From assembly GCA_014529385.2 (NCBI GenBank), contig CM043944.1:62150248-62214247 (forward strand): DNA of 64,000 bases, in the 5' to 3' direction. This DNA is from Adiantum capillus-veneris. Its lineage: Eukaryota > Streptophyta > Polypodiopsida > Polypodiales > Pteridaceae. How positions within the stretch are numbered: the stretch's first letter is position 1; each line of letters starts with the position of its first letter. The notes beneath the pieces were generated by a model. It did no database searches. It was not told the DNA's origin and saw only the letters and a program-made list of their open reading frames with translations. The translations under genes and the position numbers were made by a program. Positions 43,450-54,079 of this stretch are shown piece by piece.

Positions 43450-44167
43450 TTGGCTCACAAGGAAAGGAAAGTAAAAGATAATGTGATACGGCGGTTCTTA
43501 GTGGAATTCAAGAACTATCCGACATTGGATGCGAAGTGGATGGAGGAGGAGGACCTAGCAGATACTCCTCAGATTTGGAACTTTATCTTGATGCTTTTGG
43601 TCTAGCTTTGACTATTCCGAGAGATTCCGTGGATCAGTAGGGTTGATCTGGTGCAGACGGGATTGCACAAGAGGGGAGTCACTCTGCTCCTTGTCAGAGG
43701 GTACCCTGATGAAATAAAGTTATTGATTTTTCTTTGGAATCGAGGGATACTGATGGGCCGACAATTTTCTACTATATGACTTTATGAAAGAAGTACTTCG
43801 ATATGGGAATCCCCGAAATGATTCTGATTTACATGTGCTCTCTCATGTGAGTTGTGTCTGAGTGCATGTTTGAAAGATGAAATGACTGCAGCATTTTGTC
43901 TTGAGGTTCCATATGAGATGGACATGATAGCAATAAGAATTAGTCAATCCAACATCAGTGAGATCCGGTGTGGATCTAGAGACGATTGCCGAGATCTCGA
44001 ATCTCGATGGACTTTTGTTTAGCGACTGTCGTCTTTGTGCAAGTGCTCGATTTGTGTCATCTAGTGCGTCAATGCTTAGAATCAGTGTCTATTGAATTGG
44101 TTTGTGGCTTATGTCTGATTTTGTAGGCGTAATTGAGGGCGATCACAATTCTTTCAAGAGGGGGGTA
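43450..44167 (+). pseudogene. Gypsy 3' end with chromodomain-like motif and purine tract
   Basis: On the + strand, VKDNVIRRFLVEFKNYPTLD and AKWMEEEDLADTPQIWNF (about 43470-43590) match the small C-terminal chromodomain-like fold of gypsy polyproteins. Non-coding sequence and the tract TTTCAAGAGGGGGGTA (44152-44167) follow, directly before the LTR at 44168. The rest of the element is missing. Confidence 0.55.
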
Positions 44168-44814
44168 TGTCACAAGCATGACCACCTGAATAGATTCCAG
44201 ATAAACTGTCATAAGGATTCCCGTCCGATGGGGCCCATGGGACACAAAGAATTAAAGAACTGAAGCTCAAAATTGTATCAACTTATGGTACCCCGACCGA
44301 GGGGCCTAAAACCCCCAAGACTAGAAGCTTGCACTCTGAAAGAGAGTTCCGTAAATCACGTTGACATGCTGACGTGGTAAATTGTACGGATGGTGATGTG
44401 GCAGGTTGTACGGTCCGCATTTCGTGTTGGCTGTGCCACATGGCATGCTGTACGGATTTTCGTGATTCACGCTCGCAGCTTTTGGAAGCAGACGCTTTTG
44501 CGATTGACTGCTTTTGAACTGATTGCTTTTGGGGCATCCCTTGTAAAAATAAAAGTGCCCTTGGGGCCTCACTCTGCAGAGCATTTGGACGTAGAGTCTG
44601 AGAGCAGAGGTCCATCGGGAGCTGTACTTTGCAATGATTAATGATAAAGAAATATCGAAAGGGGCGCCAGACTTTACGGCCAATACCTCTAGGCACGAAA
44701 CTACGGTGGGCTGTGTCGACTCTCTCTCTCTCTCTATTAAAGTTCAATGATATTTGAAGTTTCTGCTCGTGTGTTGCTATTGATTTCTCGCTTGGAGTGT
44801 CCAAGCCTGTTACA
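44168..44814 (+). repeat. LTR of the TGTCAC...GTTACA family, copy 3 (647 bp)
   Basis: It starts TGTCACAAGC after a purine tract and ends GCCTGTTACA. It is the only + strand copy. It carries three ACGTGGC/ATGGC...TGTACGG modules at 44371-44389, 44395-44413 and 44437-44455. No target duplication was recognised. Confidence 0.8.
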
Positions 44815-44829
44815 ACGACGAACTAGACG

Positions 44830-45356
44830 AAGAAAAATTTAGGTCATCCTTGAAACGAACACGCTTCTTCGATCTGCTTACTACCTCAAAAGTTCATTTC
44901 TGGCTTCCTCTTCTTTTGAGAATGCTTAAGCTTTTCATCAACTAATTTGTCTTCTTTTCAAGAGGTTTGTGAAACTCTTTCTTCGAGTACAGTTTCTGCT
45001 TTTTTGCACCTTGCTTTGCTTTCCTTTTCATTACTGACTTACAAGAAGATGGACGACATCTCACTATTTGGAGTGAACCTCGTTAAGCAGGTAATCCTTG
45101 AGGTGATTCACATAGTTCGGGTCTTCGGAGTGCTTGATCAATCTTTTCATACACGTGTCAACCTACAATTGATGTTTGTACTCTGCTCTTTTGAGATTCC
45201 CTACTGAAATTTGTCAAAATCTCCGTTGGTTTCTTCTGTTCCCACGCTAGGACTTAACTTTTCTTCATCTCTCCGGCGACCAACAGTTGGAGTGTCGTCT
45301 CTGTCGGATTCTCCACGAGAACCCATGTATGCTACAAAAGGGATTAAATCCTCCAT
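44830..45356 (-). pseudogene. Start of gag of a tRNA-Met-primed gypsy element
   Basis: The frame starts at the ATG at 45356, 20 bases after the primer site, and reads MEDLIPFVAYMGSRGESDR, then GRRRDEEKLSPSVGTEE, before a stop near 45207. Basic sequence in other frames follows to about 44830. It meets the + strand LTR that ends at 44814, so the element is cut off after its gag start. Confidence 0.55.
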
Positions 45357-45375
45357 AGAAGAAGAATCGTTTTGA

Positions 45376-45387
45376 GCTCTGATACCA
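45376..45387 (-). other. Primer-binding site next to LTR copy 4
   Basis: The minus strand reads TGGTATCAGAGC one base after the LTR end CCTGTAACA. This fixes copy 4 as a 5' LTR and shows that the TGTCAC...GTTACA family is primed by initiator tRNA-Met. Confidence 0.85.
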
Positions 45388-45388
45388 C

Positions 45389-45830
45389 TGTTACAGGCTT
45401 GGACACTCCAAGTGAGAAGTCAATAGCAACACACGATCAGAAACTGCAAATAACTGATCTTGAAAGAGATAGAGAGAGAAGAGGAGAGTCGACCTAAAGA
45501 ACTCGCCGAGAGGACAACCCGAATTGCAGACCTAAAGAACTCGCCGAGAGGACAACCCGAATTGCAAACCACGTGGCAAGTCAACGGGTAGCTATTTTTG
45601 GGAGCTTTTAGGGTGCCTAGCTCTTGGGCCTCATTGATTTTCACATGAACTTGTAAATATATGCCTTGGGAGTGGCTTTGGCGTGAGTACACAAAGCAGA
45701 GCACTCCCCGACAATGGTACTCTGTTCATATTAATACAAAAAGAAGTACTGAAAGGGATGCCTGACTTTGGGGCTAGTGCATCTCGAAGCGAAACTCTGC
45801 CGTTTCGTGTCTTGAGTAATCTTGAGTTTT
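45389..45830 (-). repeat. LTR of the TGTCAC...GTTACA family, copy 4 (truncated)
   Basis: It begins on the + strand with TGTTACAGGCTTGGACACTCC, shared with copies 1-3. It includes the TTCATATTAATACAAAAAG and GGGATGCCTGACTTTGGGGC blocks. A perfect 38-base direct duplication occupies 45491-45528 and 45529-45566. The outer end is lost near 45830, where unrelated gypsy sequence begins. Confidence 0.7.
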
Positions 45831-45855
45831 AAATGCAAGTGTTAAAGCTTGTGTT

Positions 45856-46640
45856 CTATTCATGTGTTGTTGAAGATTTGTCCCTTATCAGTGCCAAGCC
45901 GGTTAGAGAAAGAATGACACTCGAGAGAATGATGCCTTTCCTACTCAATGTATCTGCAACAAGGTTAGCTTTTGTAGGCACATACAGAATCATATCATCA
46001 AACTCCTTAAAAAAATCGAGACCTGCTTGCTTGCCTATCATTAAATGTGGACTAGGCATAAACTAAAGCCATTTAAGTAAGTGATTGGTGATCTGTGCAA
46101 ACCACAAAATCATGCTCATAAGTGAAGTGCTTCCAATGTTTTAATGCATGAATGACCGAGAGAAATTCCTCATCGTAGTCGGAATAATTTTTCTCGCATT
46201 GTTTAGTTTACAAGAGAAGTGCAATTGGATGACCATTTTGTTGTAACATCGCACATATGGCACTATCAGTCGCATTTGTCCAAACCTCGAAAGGCTTGTC
46301 CAAGAGGCATGGACGAGCTGCAGTGCCTCAGTGATTGCTATCTTCAGCGCTTCAAATGCACTCTTTGGCAGCCTCGATCAAAACAATGTATTGATGGTGA
46401 GTCTTGACACCTTTTATCATGTCAGACGATGGTGCAGCAATGTGTGGAAAATTTTGTATATGTGGACTATAAGCTTGTTGACACATTTCGAGAAATGAAT
46501 GCACATCATATGCAAGTCTCAAGCATATGCCAATCTCTTACCTCACTTACCTTTGTCGGGTGACCAAGACAGATGATATAGCCCAAGTAGCTCACTTTAG
46601 TCAAAACAATTTTGACGTCTTAGCTGCAATGTAGAGACTT
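45856..46640 (-). pseudogene. Gypsy reverse transcriptase/RNase H remnant
   Basis: On the minus strand the clearest part is YVPTKANLVADTLSRKG at about 45940-45990, the conserved end of gypsy RNase H (VPGKxNxxADALSR). Upstream pieces in several frames match the RNase H region (TMREKLFRLR, KTLEALHL) and the end of reverse transcriptase (KVSYLGYII). It is heavily broken. Confidence 0.65.
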
Positions 46641-46649
46641 TTAGAATCC

Positions 46650-47200
46650 AAATGAGTCAATCCTTGTTCAACATAATATGTGTGGCCCCTTATTGGGCCC
46701 CAACTTGTAGCTTTTATGTGTAAAGTCTGTAGAAGGCTTATGAATTCCAATAAAACGTAAGGCTAGGAAGAATGCAACATATGTAAAAAAATTGGCTGCT
46801 GCAGGGAAAAGAGTGTGGTAATAGAGAGGGATACTCTCTTTTCTTATTGATTCTAGATAGAAATTCTGCAAATTGTAGAGAGAATTGGCCAAATTTTTTC
46901 GACTCTTGAGAGAATTTTTCCAGGAGAGACTTTTCAGTTTTCTCGAGAGAGAAATAATCTATTCTAGCGATAGAAAATCATTCTAGAGAGAGAACGGCAA
47001 AATCTGGTTCACAGCGAAAATCAGCATCTTAAGAGAGGAAAATCTAGTGGGAGAAAAATCAATGCACTGCATGGGATGATTTTGGTGTTTGGCGAGTACC
47101 ACCTTTGTAGAGTGAGTGTCTTTGACGTTCAGACGGGTGCAATGTGATCAATCGTGTGGTGTTCCCTAACCCTTGAATCCATCACATATCCCCTCCTACT
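46650..47200 (-). other. Probable LTR after a gypsy 3' end
   Basis: A purine tract AGTAGGAGGGGATATG (minus strand, about 47190-47206) follows the gypsy C-terminal piece at 47229-47380. The sequence after it is non-coding with several TCTCTCGAGAAAA/TCTAGAATG words (46830-47000). It is the likely 3' LTR; its far end and partner were not found. Confidence 0.35.
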
Positions 47201-47228
47201 TATGGTCATGTATTGGTGGTGAGTTGCA

Positions 47229-47385
47229 CTATCTCTTTGTGAGGCTTGCAAATTGGGACTCCGTCTGGAACAACTTAACAAGAGAGGCTGGCAAATCGTG
47301 ACTATGGACGAAGAAGTCCTCGTCCACCCACGTAGCTTGTGTTGCAGCTTGAGGCTTTTGTGCATCTTCTAAAGTGTGTGCTAGA
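47229..47385 (-). pseudogene. Gypsy chromodomain-like C-terminus joined to a LINE
   Basis: The open frame of the LINE continues without a stop into ATWVDEDFFVHSHDLPASLVK, which matches the AAWVDE...FFIDYPNLLAS end of the gypsy element at 38.3 kb. The junction lies near 47370. Confidence 0.55.
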
Positions 47386-48590
47386 AGCACTACATCATCC
47401 GTATACAAGAAAAGCATGATTACCGCATTGCAAATAGTGACCTCTTCAATGCCTTCTTCTTGCATAAAGTCAAGTACCATTTGTTCCAATTGATCGATGC
47501 ATAGACCAAAGAGAGTTGGTGACAATGGACATCCTTGTTTAACCCCAATAGTGCTTACAAAAATTTCTGAAATTTCTCTTCCCATGCGCAATTGACAAAT
47601 CACCTTCTCATAGATTCGAGAAACCGCAAGCATAAACTCACTTGGCACTTGGAGTTCTTCCATTTTCTCCACAAATTGTTACGTGGAATCATATCAAAGG
47701 CTTTCTTAAAGTCCACAAAACAACAATACAATCGCTTGCCTTTCAACCGACTTTCCTCCATGAGAACACGAAGAGTGACAAGATGATCAATGGTGCTATG
47801 GCATCGACGAAAACCCGCTTGTCCCTTTGCACGCTTGTCATTCTCTTCAGCCCAATCACTCAATTTCATCTCCATTATGCACCCAAACAACTTTGCCATA
47901 AGAGACCCAATCATTATAGTCCGGTAGTTGCTTACATTCTTTACATCCTCTCCTTTATGCAAAGGCTTAACCCAATTAGTACTCCAATCATAAGGCATAC
48001 CATGTTGAAGTGCAAGGTTGAACATATCACACATCCACTCATGGGTAAAATCTCCCGTCCATTTGATCATCTCCGGCTTGATACCTTCAAGATCTCCCAC
48101 TTTGCGAGTGGCCAACTTTTCAAGCCCATTGCATACATCCTCAATAGTAAAAAAAGACGGCATACATGGGAGTGAACCATAAAATGACATTTTTTCAGTA
48201 TTTTCTTGCTCATATAATTGCCTACAATGTGTGTACATATCCACTAAACTCAAGTTACCAAAATTCTCAACCCGCTTGCCTCTCAAGTTTCTCCAAAATC
48301 TTCCACATGCATGTGCCTTTTCTTGGACTTGAAATTCTTGTTGCTTTACTTCCCATAGTCTTCTCTTCTTTTGAATCAATGCCTTGTATGTATGCAAATG
48401 ACTTTGATAGTTGTCTTTGTCCATAGTTGCATCAAGCTTTATCAAGGACTTTCGAGCATCTTGACATTCTTTATCAAACTACCTTTTGCGTGATCTATCT
48501 TTGTTGTTACCATGGAGATGCTTTATGGCAAAGCATTCTTCCGCACAAGAACAAATAGCTTTCTTGAAAGCTTCGAGGTGGTACTAACCG
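47370..48590 (-). pseudogene. LINE reverse transcriptase fragment
   Basis: This is part of a non-LTR retrotransposon ORF2 on the minus strand. The start (about 48585-48200) is a charged helical linker between endonuclease and reverse transcriptase. Reverse transcriptase follows with KWTGDFTHEWMCDMFN, VSNYRTIMIGSLMAKLF, GQAGFRRCHSTIDHL and the first catalytic block CFVDFKKAFDMIPR. A frameshift lies near 47665. GVKQGCPLSPTLFGLCIDQLE and the active site LFLYTDDVVLLAHT follow, with YTDD where YADD is usual. Coding sense then ends at a junction with gypsy sequence near 47370. The endonuclease and the 3' part are missing. Confidence 0.85.
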
Positions 48591-49486
48591 ACTGGCTAGA
48601 CACACGCACGCATGCACGCACACGCACAGCACACACAGGGGCAGACGTGGTGCAAGGGATCAAAATATGAGTGCTACCGTTCGTAATTTATGGCACAAAA
48701 TGTGGTGGAAATTACGGCTGTGTATGCCTTATGGATGTGGCAGATTTTTTGTGCTGAATAAATATTTGGAGCTAGAGTTGAAAGGAGTTAACTCTGAAAG
48801 CTTTTGGGGGTATTGTTTTATTGATAGGAGATGAACTTTTGTGCTTTGAAATACACTTTGTAAAAATAACTTTTGATTTAAGTTGCTTGTGGCCTATAAT
48901 TTAAAGGCAAGGGGTTCAATTGAACCCAGCAGTGTCATGAAGTTGTAACTCGATTGCTCCTTGATGAATAAAGAAAATACAACCAAGGGCGCTCAACTTG
49001 AGAGTGGCTAATCTCCAAGGGAATTAATGCCTCTTCGGTGTCAAACTCAGAACTCAATTGTGACGTTGCTTTGCTTTCTTTCTCAGTTGTTTAAAGTTTG
49101 TATCAGTTGTTTTTCCTGTAGGCCTGTGGTGATGGCCGGAAAGTATTGCCTTGCTTGCTTCGGAGACCTGTGCTTTAATTGATGCAAGAGAATTCATAAC
49201 TGTGGCATTATAAATGATCTCTGGGTGCTTTTCGTTAGTCCATGGAGGATTCCCTTAACAACTTCAACCAAGGAACATGGAGCACCTCATGCTTTATCCA
49301 AGAGGAAAGCAAGCGTAATTGCATGGAAACATAATTTACCTTTTGATGATTGGAAATGGACCATACATACGGAAAGTTAACTTAGGATGTTTGCTGCCAA
49401 CTTGCTCGAGACACCATTGACTTTAGAATGCACGTGTTGACAAGGTTGTCTGTTGCTGGTGGCTTCAAAGTTTTTGGTTTTAATAG
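48591..49486. other. Region upstream of the EEP gene exons
   Basis: It starts with an ACGCACGCATGCACGC simple repeat at 48600-48640. No exon was recognised, though earlier exons of the EEP gene could be hidden here or further left behind the transposon block. Confidence 0.3.
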
Positions 49487-51195
49487 GTTATGGGCACTTT
49501 GGACTATCGAGAAAAGGTGTAAGCGACAATTCAGATGAACATTGCAGTGTATTTTACAATATGGAGCAGGTAAAAATTGTAGCTTGGGGTTGTGTAAAAT
49601 TGCTCTTGTTCCAAAGAAATCTCACTGTTGAAAGAAAGGTGTGCCTTATAGGTTGAGCAGACAGAAGGCGGTACTTTTTGGCTCTCTGAATCACCATCTA
49701 TACCAGCCAGTACATCTTGGGGTGCAGCTGTCCCTTGCATTGCCACCTGGGTGATATCCTTTTGAAATTCATGCGGTATTTAGTATTACTTCTGTACTAG
49801 ATATGGAGGAAGGCTGTAGGCACTCATAACTTGAAGATTAGCTGTACTTATCTGCTATGCTGCTTTATTTCATATATATAAAAAAAGAGTGTTTGTTGGC
49901 TTTAATGATGTTTTCCACACGTTCCAGTTTAAGGGAGTTGAACCGCCTGGTTTCACTTTCCAAATTGTAAATACCCACCTGGATAAAACAAGTGCTCGAG
50001 CTCGCAGGCGAGGAGCTTTGCTTACCTGGCAACATATTGCCTCGTTGCCTCCTAGCCTGCCTGTGCTTTACTGTGGTGGATTTAATGCTCAAAAAGAATC
50101 TGCTGTTGGGCGATTTCTGTTAGGTCGATCAAGGTAATGTCATTGCAGATGGATTGAGCTAGGGATTAGGGTACTCAAAGTGTACATAACTACTTGATCT
50201 GGAGCCTTCAATTCAGTAAAACGTGTGTTCTGGTATTCTGGCAGGGAACATGGAGTAGTAGGTGATATGGTTGATGCATGGGCAAGCGCTCGAAGAAGGA
50301 AAAGCTCAAAGCTTGTTCGTACCTATCACGGATTTAAGGGTCAGGATTCATCTTTCACATGCTAAATTTGCAGTTAACTAGCCTGCATAATTTGGTCCAA
50401 AATATCTGTTTACTGTTTTCATGAAGTGAATTATTGCCTGTTTAAATGTTATTCTGACAAGGGAATATACAATATGGACATCTTTTGATGGAAATAGATG
50501 ACATTAGCTGGATGTGAACATTCAGGAGGAAGGGCACCGTTGATTAGTGATTTATAGACTTTAATCTTGTTTCAATAGAAATAAATCTGAAAGTATGCCA
50601 TGTGTATTGGGTCGAGACTTGCAAAATACTGAAACCAGCAAAAAGCTGATTAAGTAACTGCTGCCAAGATCTAAAATGTTAACAAAGTGCATAGACTTTC
50701 AGGATGTGTGTGAACTGCATGGGCTGTCATCCAATGAGGATTACTAGTAAGGGGTGCTGGCTACACGTTTGGTAAGTGGGTCATAGTTCTCAAATCTTTG
50801 TCCTGTAGTCCTCAAGCCTTATTTGCAGGCCCTCTTATAGCATGCGTCTAGCTGAATCTATTGGCACCCGACTTAATAGTATTACCTGAAGGGACTCCTA
50901 AGATCCAATCTTTTCTGAAGCAACTCCTAAGACCTTATTTTTTCTGCTAAGTTCTTTTGTTATGAAACTGTGACACAAGTTAAAAATCTTTACTGCATAA
51001 AGTGTGAGTCCAAAAACACCATTTTAATGACGAAAGTGGTTCTCTGAATAGTTGAGTAGCAGCATAAGAATCTACCACTCACGAAACTACTTTTGAACAA
51101 CGTTGTTTTTATTGTTCTTACACCTTGGTTTGCTAATCCATACATATGTTGGCCTGACACAGTGTTAGTGCTAGTTCTAGCATGTACAATGTGCG

Positions 51196-51243
<48 letters not shown>

Positions 51244-51534
51244 ACACATCCAACCCGATTAATGACTTTTTCACACTTTTTCTAATCAGGAGAAAATCAA
51301 GGGAAGTTGGAGAAACTGAAGCTACTTCTTAAAGCATTATTACTGTGTTGGGATCGGCGGAATCAAGACTTGCATGTGGATTGGGTTCTCTTTCGGGGCC
51401 GCACTTTGACACCCATGTATGCAGAAGTGGTTGATGAAAGTCCCAATGGCAACTATCCATCTGATCATTATCCTTTGTATGTAGAATTCTCATTGCCTCG
51501 ATCGGTAAGGCAAGTTGAAGATACGACAACTTGA
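49487..51534 (+). CDS. Endonuclease/exonuclease/phosphatase (DNase I-like) family gene, 3' exons
   Basis: This is a spliced host-type gene, partial at the 5' end. Supported exons are 49487-49569, 49661-49750, one ending at 50133 (start about 49907-49950), 50245-50339 and 51290-51534, with the stop at 51532-51534. Introns have GT-AG ends, and the frame is kept across 49569/49661, 50133/50245 and 50339/51290. Peptides are FGLSRKGVSDNSDEHCSVFY, GGTFWLSESPS, FTFQIVNTHLDKTS, LPVLYCGGFNAQKES, GRSREHGVVGDMVDAWA, LCWDRRNQDLHVDWVLFRGR and YPSDHYPLYVEF. These follow the EEP fold (NTH, GDxN, SDH motifs). The catalytic Asp of GDxN reads Gly (GGFN). I recall the same substitution in a plant subfamily, so it may not mean decay. 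Its biochemical role is unknown. The N-terminal exons were not found. Confidence 0.8.
51196..51249. repeat. Poly-C (34 bases) followed by (CA)n in an intron
   Basis: An uninterrupted run of about 34 C is followed by about ten CA units, inside the last intron of the EEP gene and about 40 bases before the last exon's acceptor. Confidence 0.95.
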
Positions 51535-51663
51535 GGAACCCAGTGGGGTTTCCTCAATAGAGTGATAACTTTGGTTTTTTGTGTGAAATGTAATTTTTTG
51601 GATATTGTGCAGTAATGCAAGAGAGCTTCTCCATGGTTTCCTACGATGTTAAAATTCTCTTCT

Positions 51664-51720
<57 letters not shown>

Positions 51721-52388
51721 TCTGCCTAAACAACCAATCTCAAGATACAAGATAAACTATGGAAAACCCTTGAGATATACAATGGACAAACCATAGGGGG
51801 AACACCAGCGATACTGATAGACAATCACGGTCTCATGTTGCTTGTCACCCATAAATAAAATGTCGCACAAGAGAACAGCCTTGACATGTCATACACATGA
51901 AAAATGGAGAGAACTTATTCCACACCCAGTACCACCCCAACCATATTAATTTTCCAAAACCCTTATAACTTGTACGTATGTTTTAATAGCGACATGAAGG
52001 GGCATATCCCAGGAGACCTTGAAGATCTATCCGATGAGTGGGGGGGGGGGGGGGGGGGGAAGAGAGAGAGAGAAGAAGAAGAAGAAGAAGAGCATGATTT
52101 CTACAGTTCCACAAACAATCCCAGTGTCAAAGTGGAACAAACAATCCCAGTGTCAAAGGACTCTTTGATTAGTCGTGTGTGTATGTGTGTGTGTGAGGTG
52201 TAAATTTTATCCTTTTTTGTTTTCGTAATTTGTAATTTGGTGTATGAGAGTCATGCGTTGCCTACTTGCACATTGTTTGACCCTTTGTGCGTTGCCTTGC
52301 TCTATGCGCAGTAGCCACTGCGTGTTGTAACACATGTGTGCTGTCCACTTTTACGCACCCTTTTGCCTGGTACATATTTTGCCCCTCC

Positions 52389-52423
<35 letters not shown>

Positions 52424-52680
52424 GTGTGAGTGACAGCTAGGGTTGTTGAAATCAAACATAGTACATATAGAGGTTCAGTTAGTAGTTCAGTGCAACTTGT
52501 ACAGAAAGTGTGGACATGGGATTGATGTTTTGATGTAAGAGTTTTGTGGTATTTTGTAGCTACCCAAGTGAACTTTGTACATAGCTTCAAGTTGCCAACA
52601 TTTACAGCTATTCACAGTGTTCTCTTTACTTGTTTGCTTCTTGGGCAAGGTTTTGCTCATTTATGTTTGACTCCTTGTGT
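51535..52680. repeat. Downstream region dominated by simple repeats
   Basis: No gene is seen. It contains (CT)n at about 51669-51717, a run of about 20 G followed by (GA)n and (GAA)n at 52040-52092, and (GT)n at 52390-52420. A 19-base direct repeat (CAAACAATCCCAGTGTCAAAG) lies at 52113-52158. Confidence 0.85.
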
Positions 52681-52689
52681 GTGTTTAAG

Positions 52690-53270
52690 CGTCAGAAAGC
52701 AATGGAACTTGCTTTGGGAGGCCACATCGGAGATCAAAGCTTGCTTGTATCAGGACTTCCAAGGTGCTCGTGGATTTTACAAAGTCCTCTTGGCGGATAC
52801 TGAAGCCAAGAATCTGCTATTAGAAGCGTCTCCATTGTTTTTTGGCATGCAAATGACTCATGTTTTGCTGCGGGCTTTTGACAAAATACTATCAAAGCCT
52901 TATTCCTGATGAATGCTTGGTGTGGATGGAAATAGTGGACTCCCCTTGCACATGAAGACATTTTCTACCACTGTTGGTTGTGCAGCTTGGGAAGGTAATT
53001 TGTCCTCTGAAAATAGATGCAAATACCAACAGGTTCTGCATTCTATGGGACACAGACAAACCTACACCAAAAGGTATCGGGGGATCCATGAGTGGGCAAA
53101 CGCCCATTCAAGCTTAAATGGGGTAAGTTTGCAAATTATTGTTTTCGATATGGTAAATTCGGGCAGATGTAATCTGAATGCCCTGAACCTGTTTTACAGC
53201 CCCCAGCTTCAACGGTCCCGTCTCTTGCTCTTGTCTCTACAAGTAAAGCTGTCAGTGAGGTTAAGCACAA
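52690..53270 (+). pseudogene. Unassigned retroelement ORF1-like remnant
   Basis: The + strand reads FQGARGFYKVLLADTEAKNL, LLEASPLFFGMQMTH and, after a shift near 52905, PLHMKTFSTTVGCAAWEG and QTYTKRYRGIHEWANAHS. The order resembles the DUF4283-like nucleic-acid-binding ORF1 of plant LINEs, but the following zinc knuckle was not found. Frames are broken in two places. Confidence 0.35.
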
Positions 53271-53325
53271 TGTAGGCTCGGTTGTTAATCTAACTCTCAG
53301 TGTGGAAAAAGGGAAAGCTAAGCAA

Positions 53326-53606
53326 GAAGAAGAGAATTTTAACATCGTAGAAAACTATCCCAAGGGACCTCAAAGGTCTACCCAACGGGAGTTCGACTGA
53401 AGACCTGTATTTGTTATTCAGGAGGGAAATGGCATACCCAATCTACCACACTTGGGTGATAGAAAGTTTATATCATTTTCCTCTTTTTATTAACACACTC
53501 ACACACCCACACCCACACACACCCGAGAAGAAGAGAATTTTAATGTTGTAGGAAACTTCCCAAGAGACCTCAAAGGTCTATTCGACGAGAGTCCACTCAA
53601 GACCAT
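53326..53606. repeat. Diverged direct duplication of about 80 bases
   Basis: AGAAGAGAATTTTAA followed by a GGGACCTCAAAGGTCTA-like block occurs at about 53326-53404 and again at about 53526-53606. Each is followed within 100 bases by CATTTTCCTCTTTTTAT. Confidence 0.75.
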
Positions 53607-53621
53607 TTTCCTCTTTTTATT

Positions 53622-53641
53622 CACACACACACACACACACC

Positions 53642-53707
<66 letters not shown>

Positions 53708-53708
53708 T
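53622..53708. repeat. (CA)n and (GA)n microsatellites
   Basis: (CA)n at about 53622-53640, then (GA)n at 53646-53708. The Leu-Ser-rich frame on the minus strand here is a product of the repeat. Confidence 0.95.
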
Positions 53709-54079
53709 ATTATTATCGTCCTCGGAGGTCAAATGTGATGTAGTATGTATGGGGTTGATAAGTGATTCTCAAAGCTCTAGATTTGTGGTGATGAGAGTTG
53801 CGATGAAGAGCCCATACTGTGGTCGTGAGAGGAAAGTGTATAGGTGTAAGTCATGGCTGAAAATGTGAGGGAAGCAGGTTTGGAGATGAGCAAAAACAGA
53901 GCACTTCAGTAGTGTGTGGTAATCAGATTTTCAGACTTGTAGTGAGCATAATGTGGTCGATTTGACCCTTCTCCATTGCCCCAACTCCTTGTGAAGGGAG
54001 TGGGAGCTAAGCCGAATGGCTGCGATAGTGCGTATTGCCAACAAGGGGATAAGCTAAAGCATAAAGGGTGAGTATGGTT

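Noticed and set aside
50040-50100. GGFN in the EEP gene as proof of inactivation
   Set aside because: I recall the same residue in related plant proteins, and the gene keeps splice sites and frame, so the substitution alone does not show that the gene is dead.
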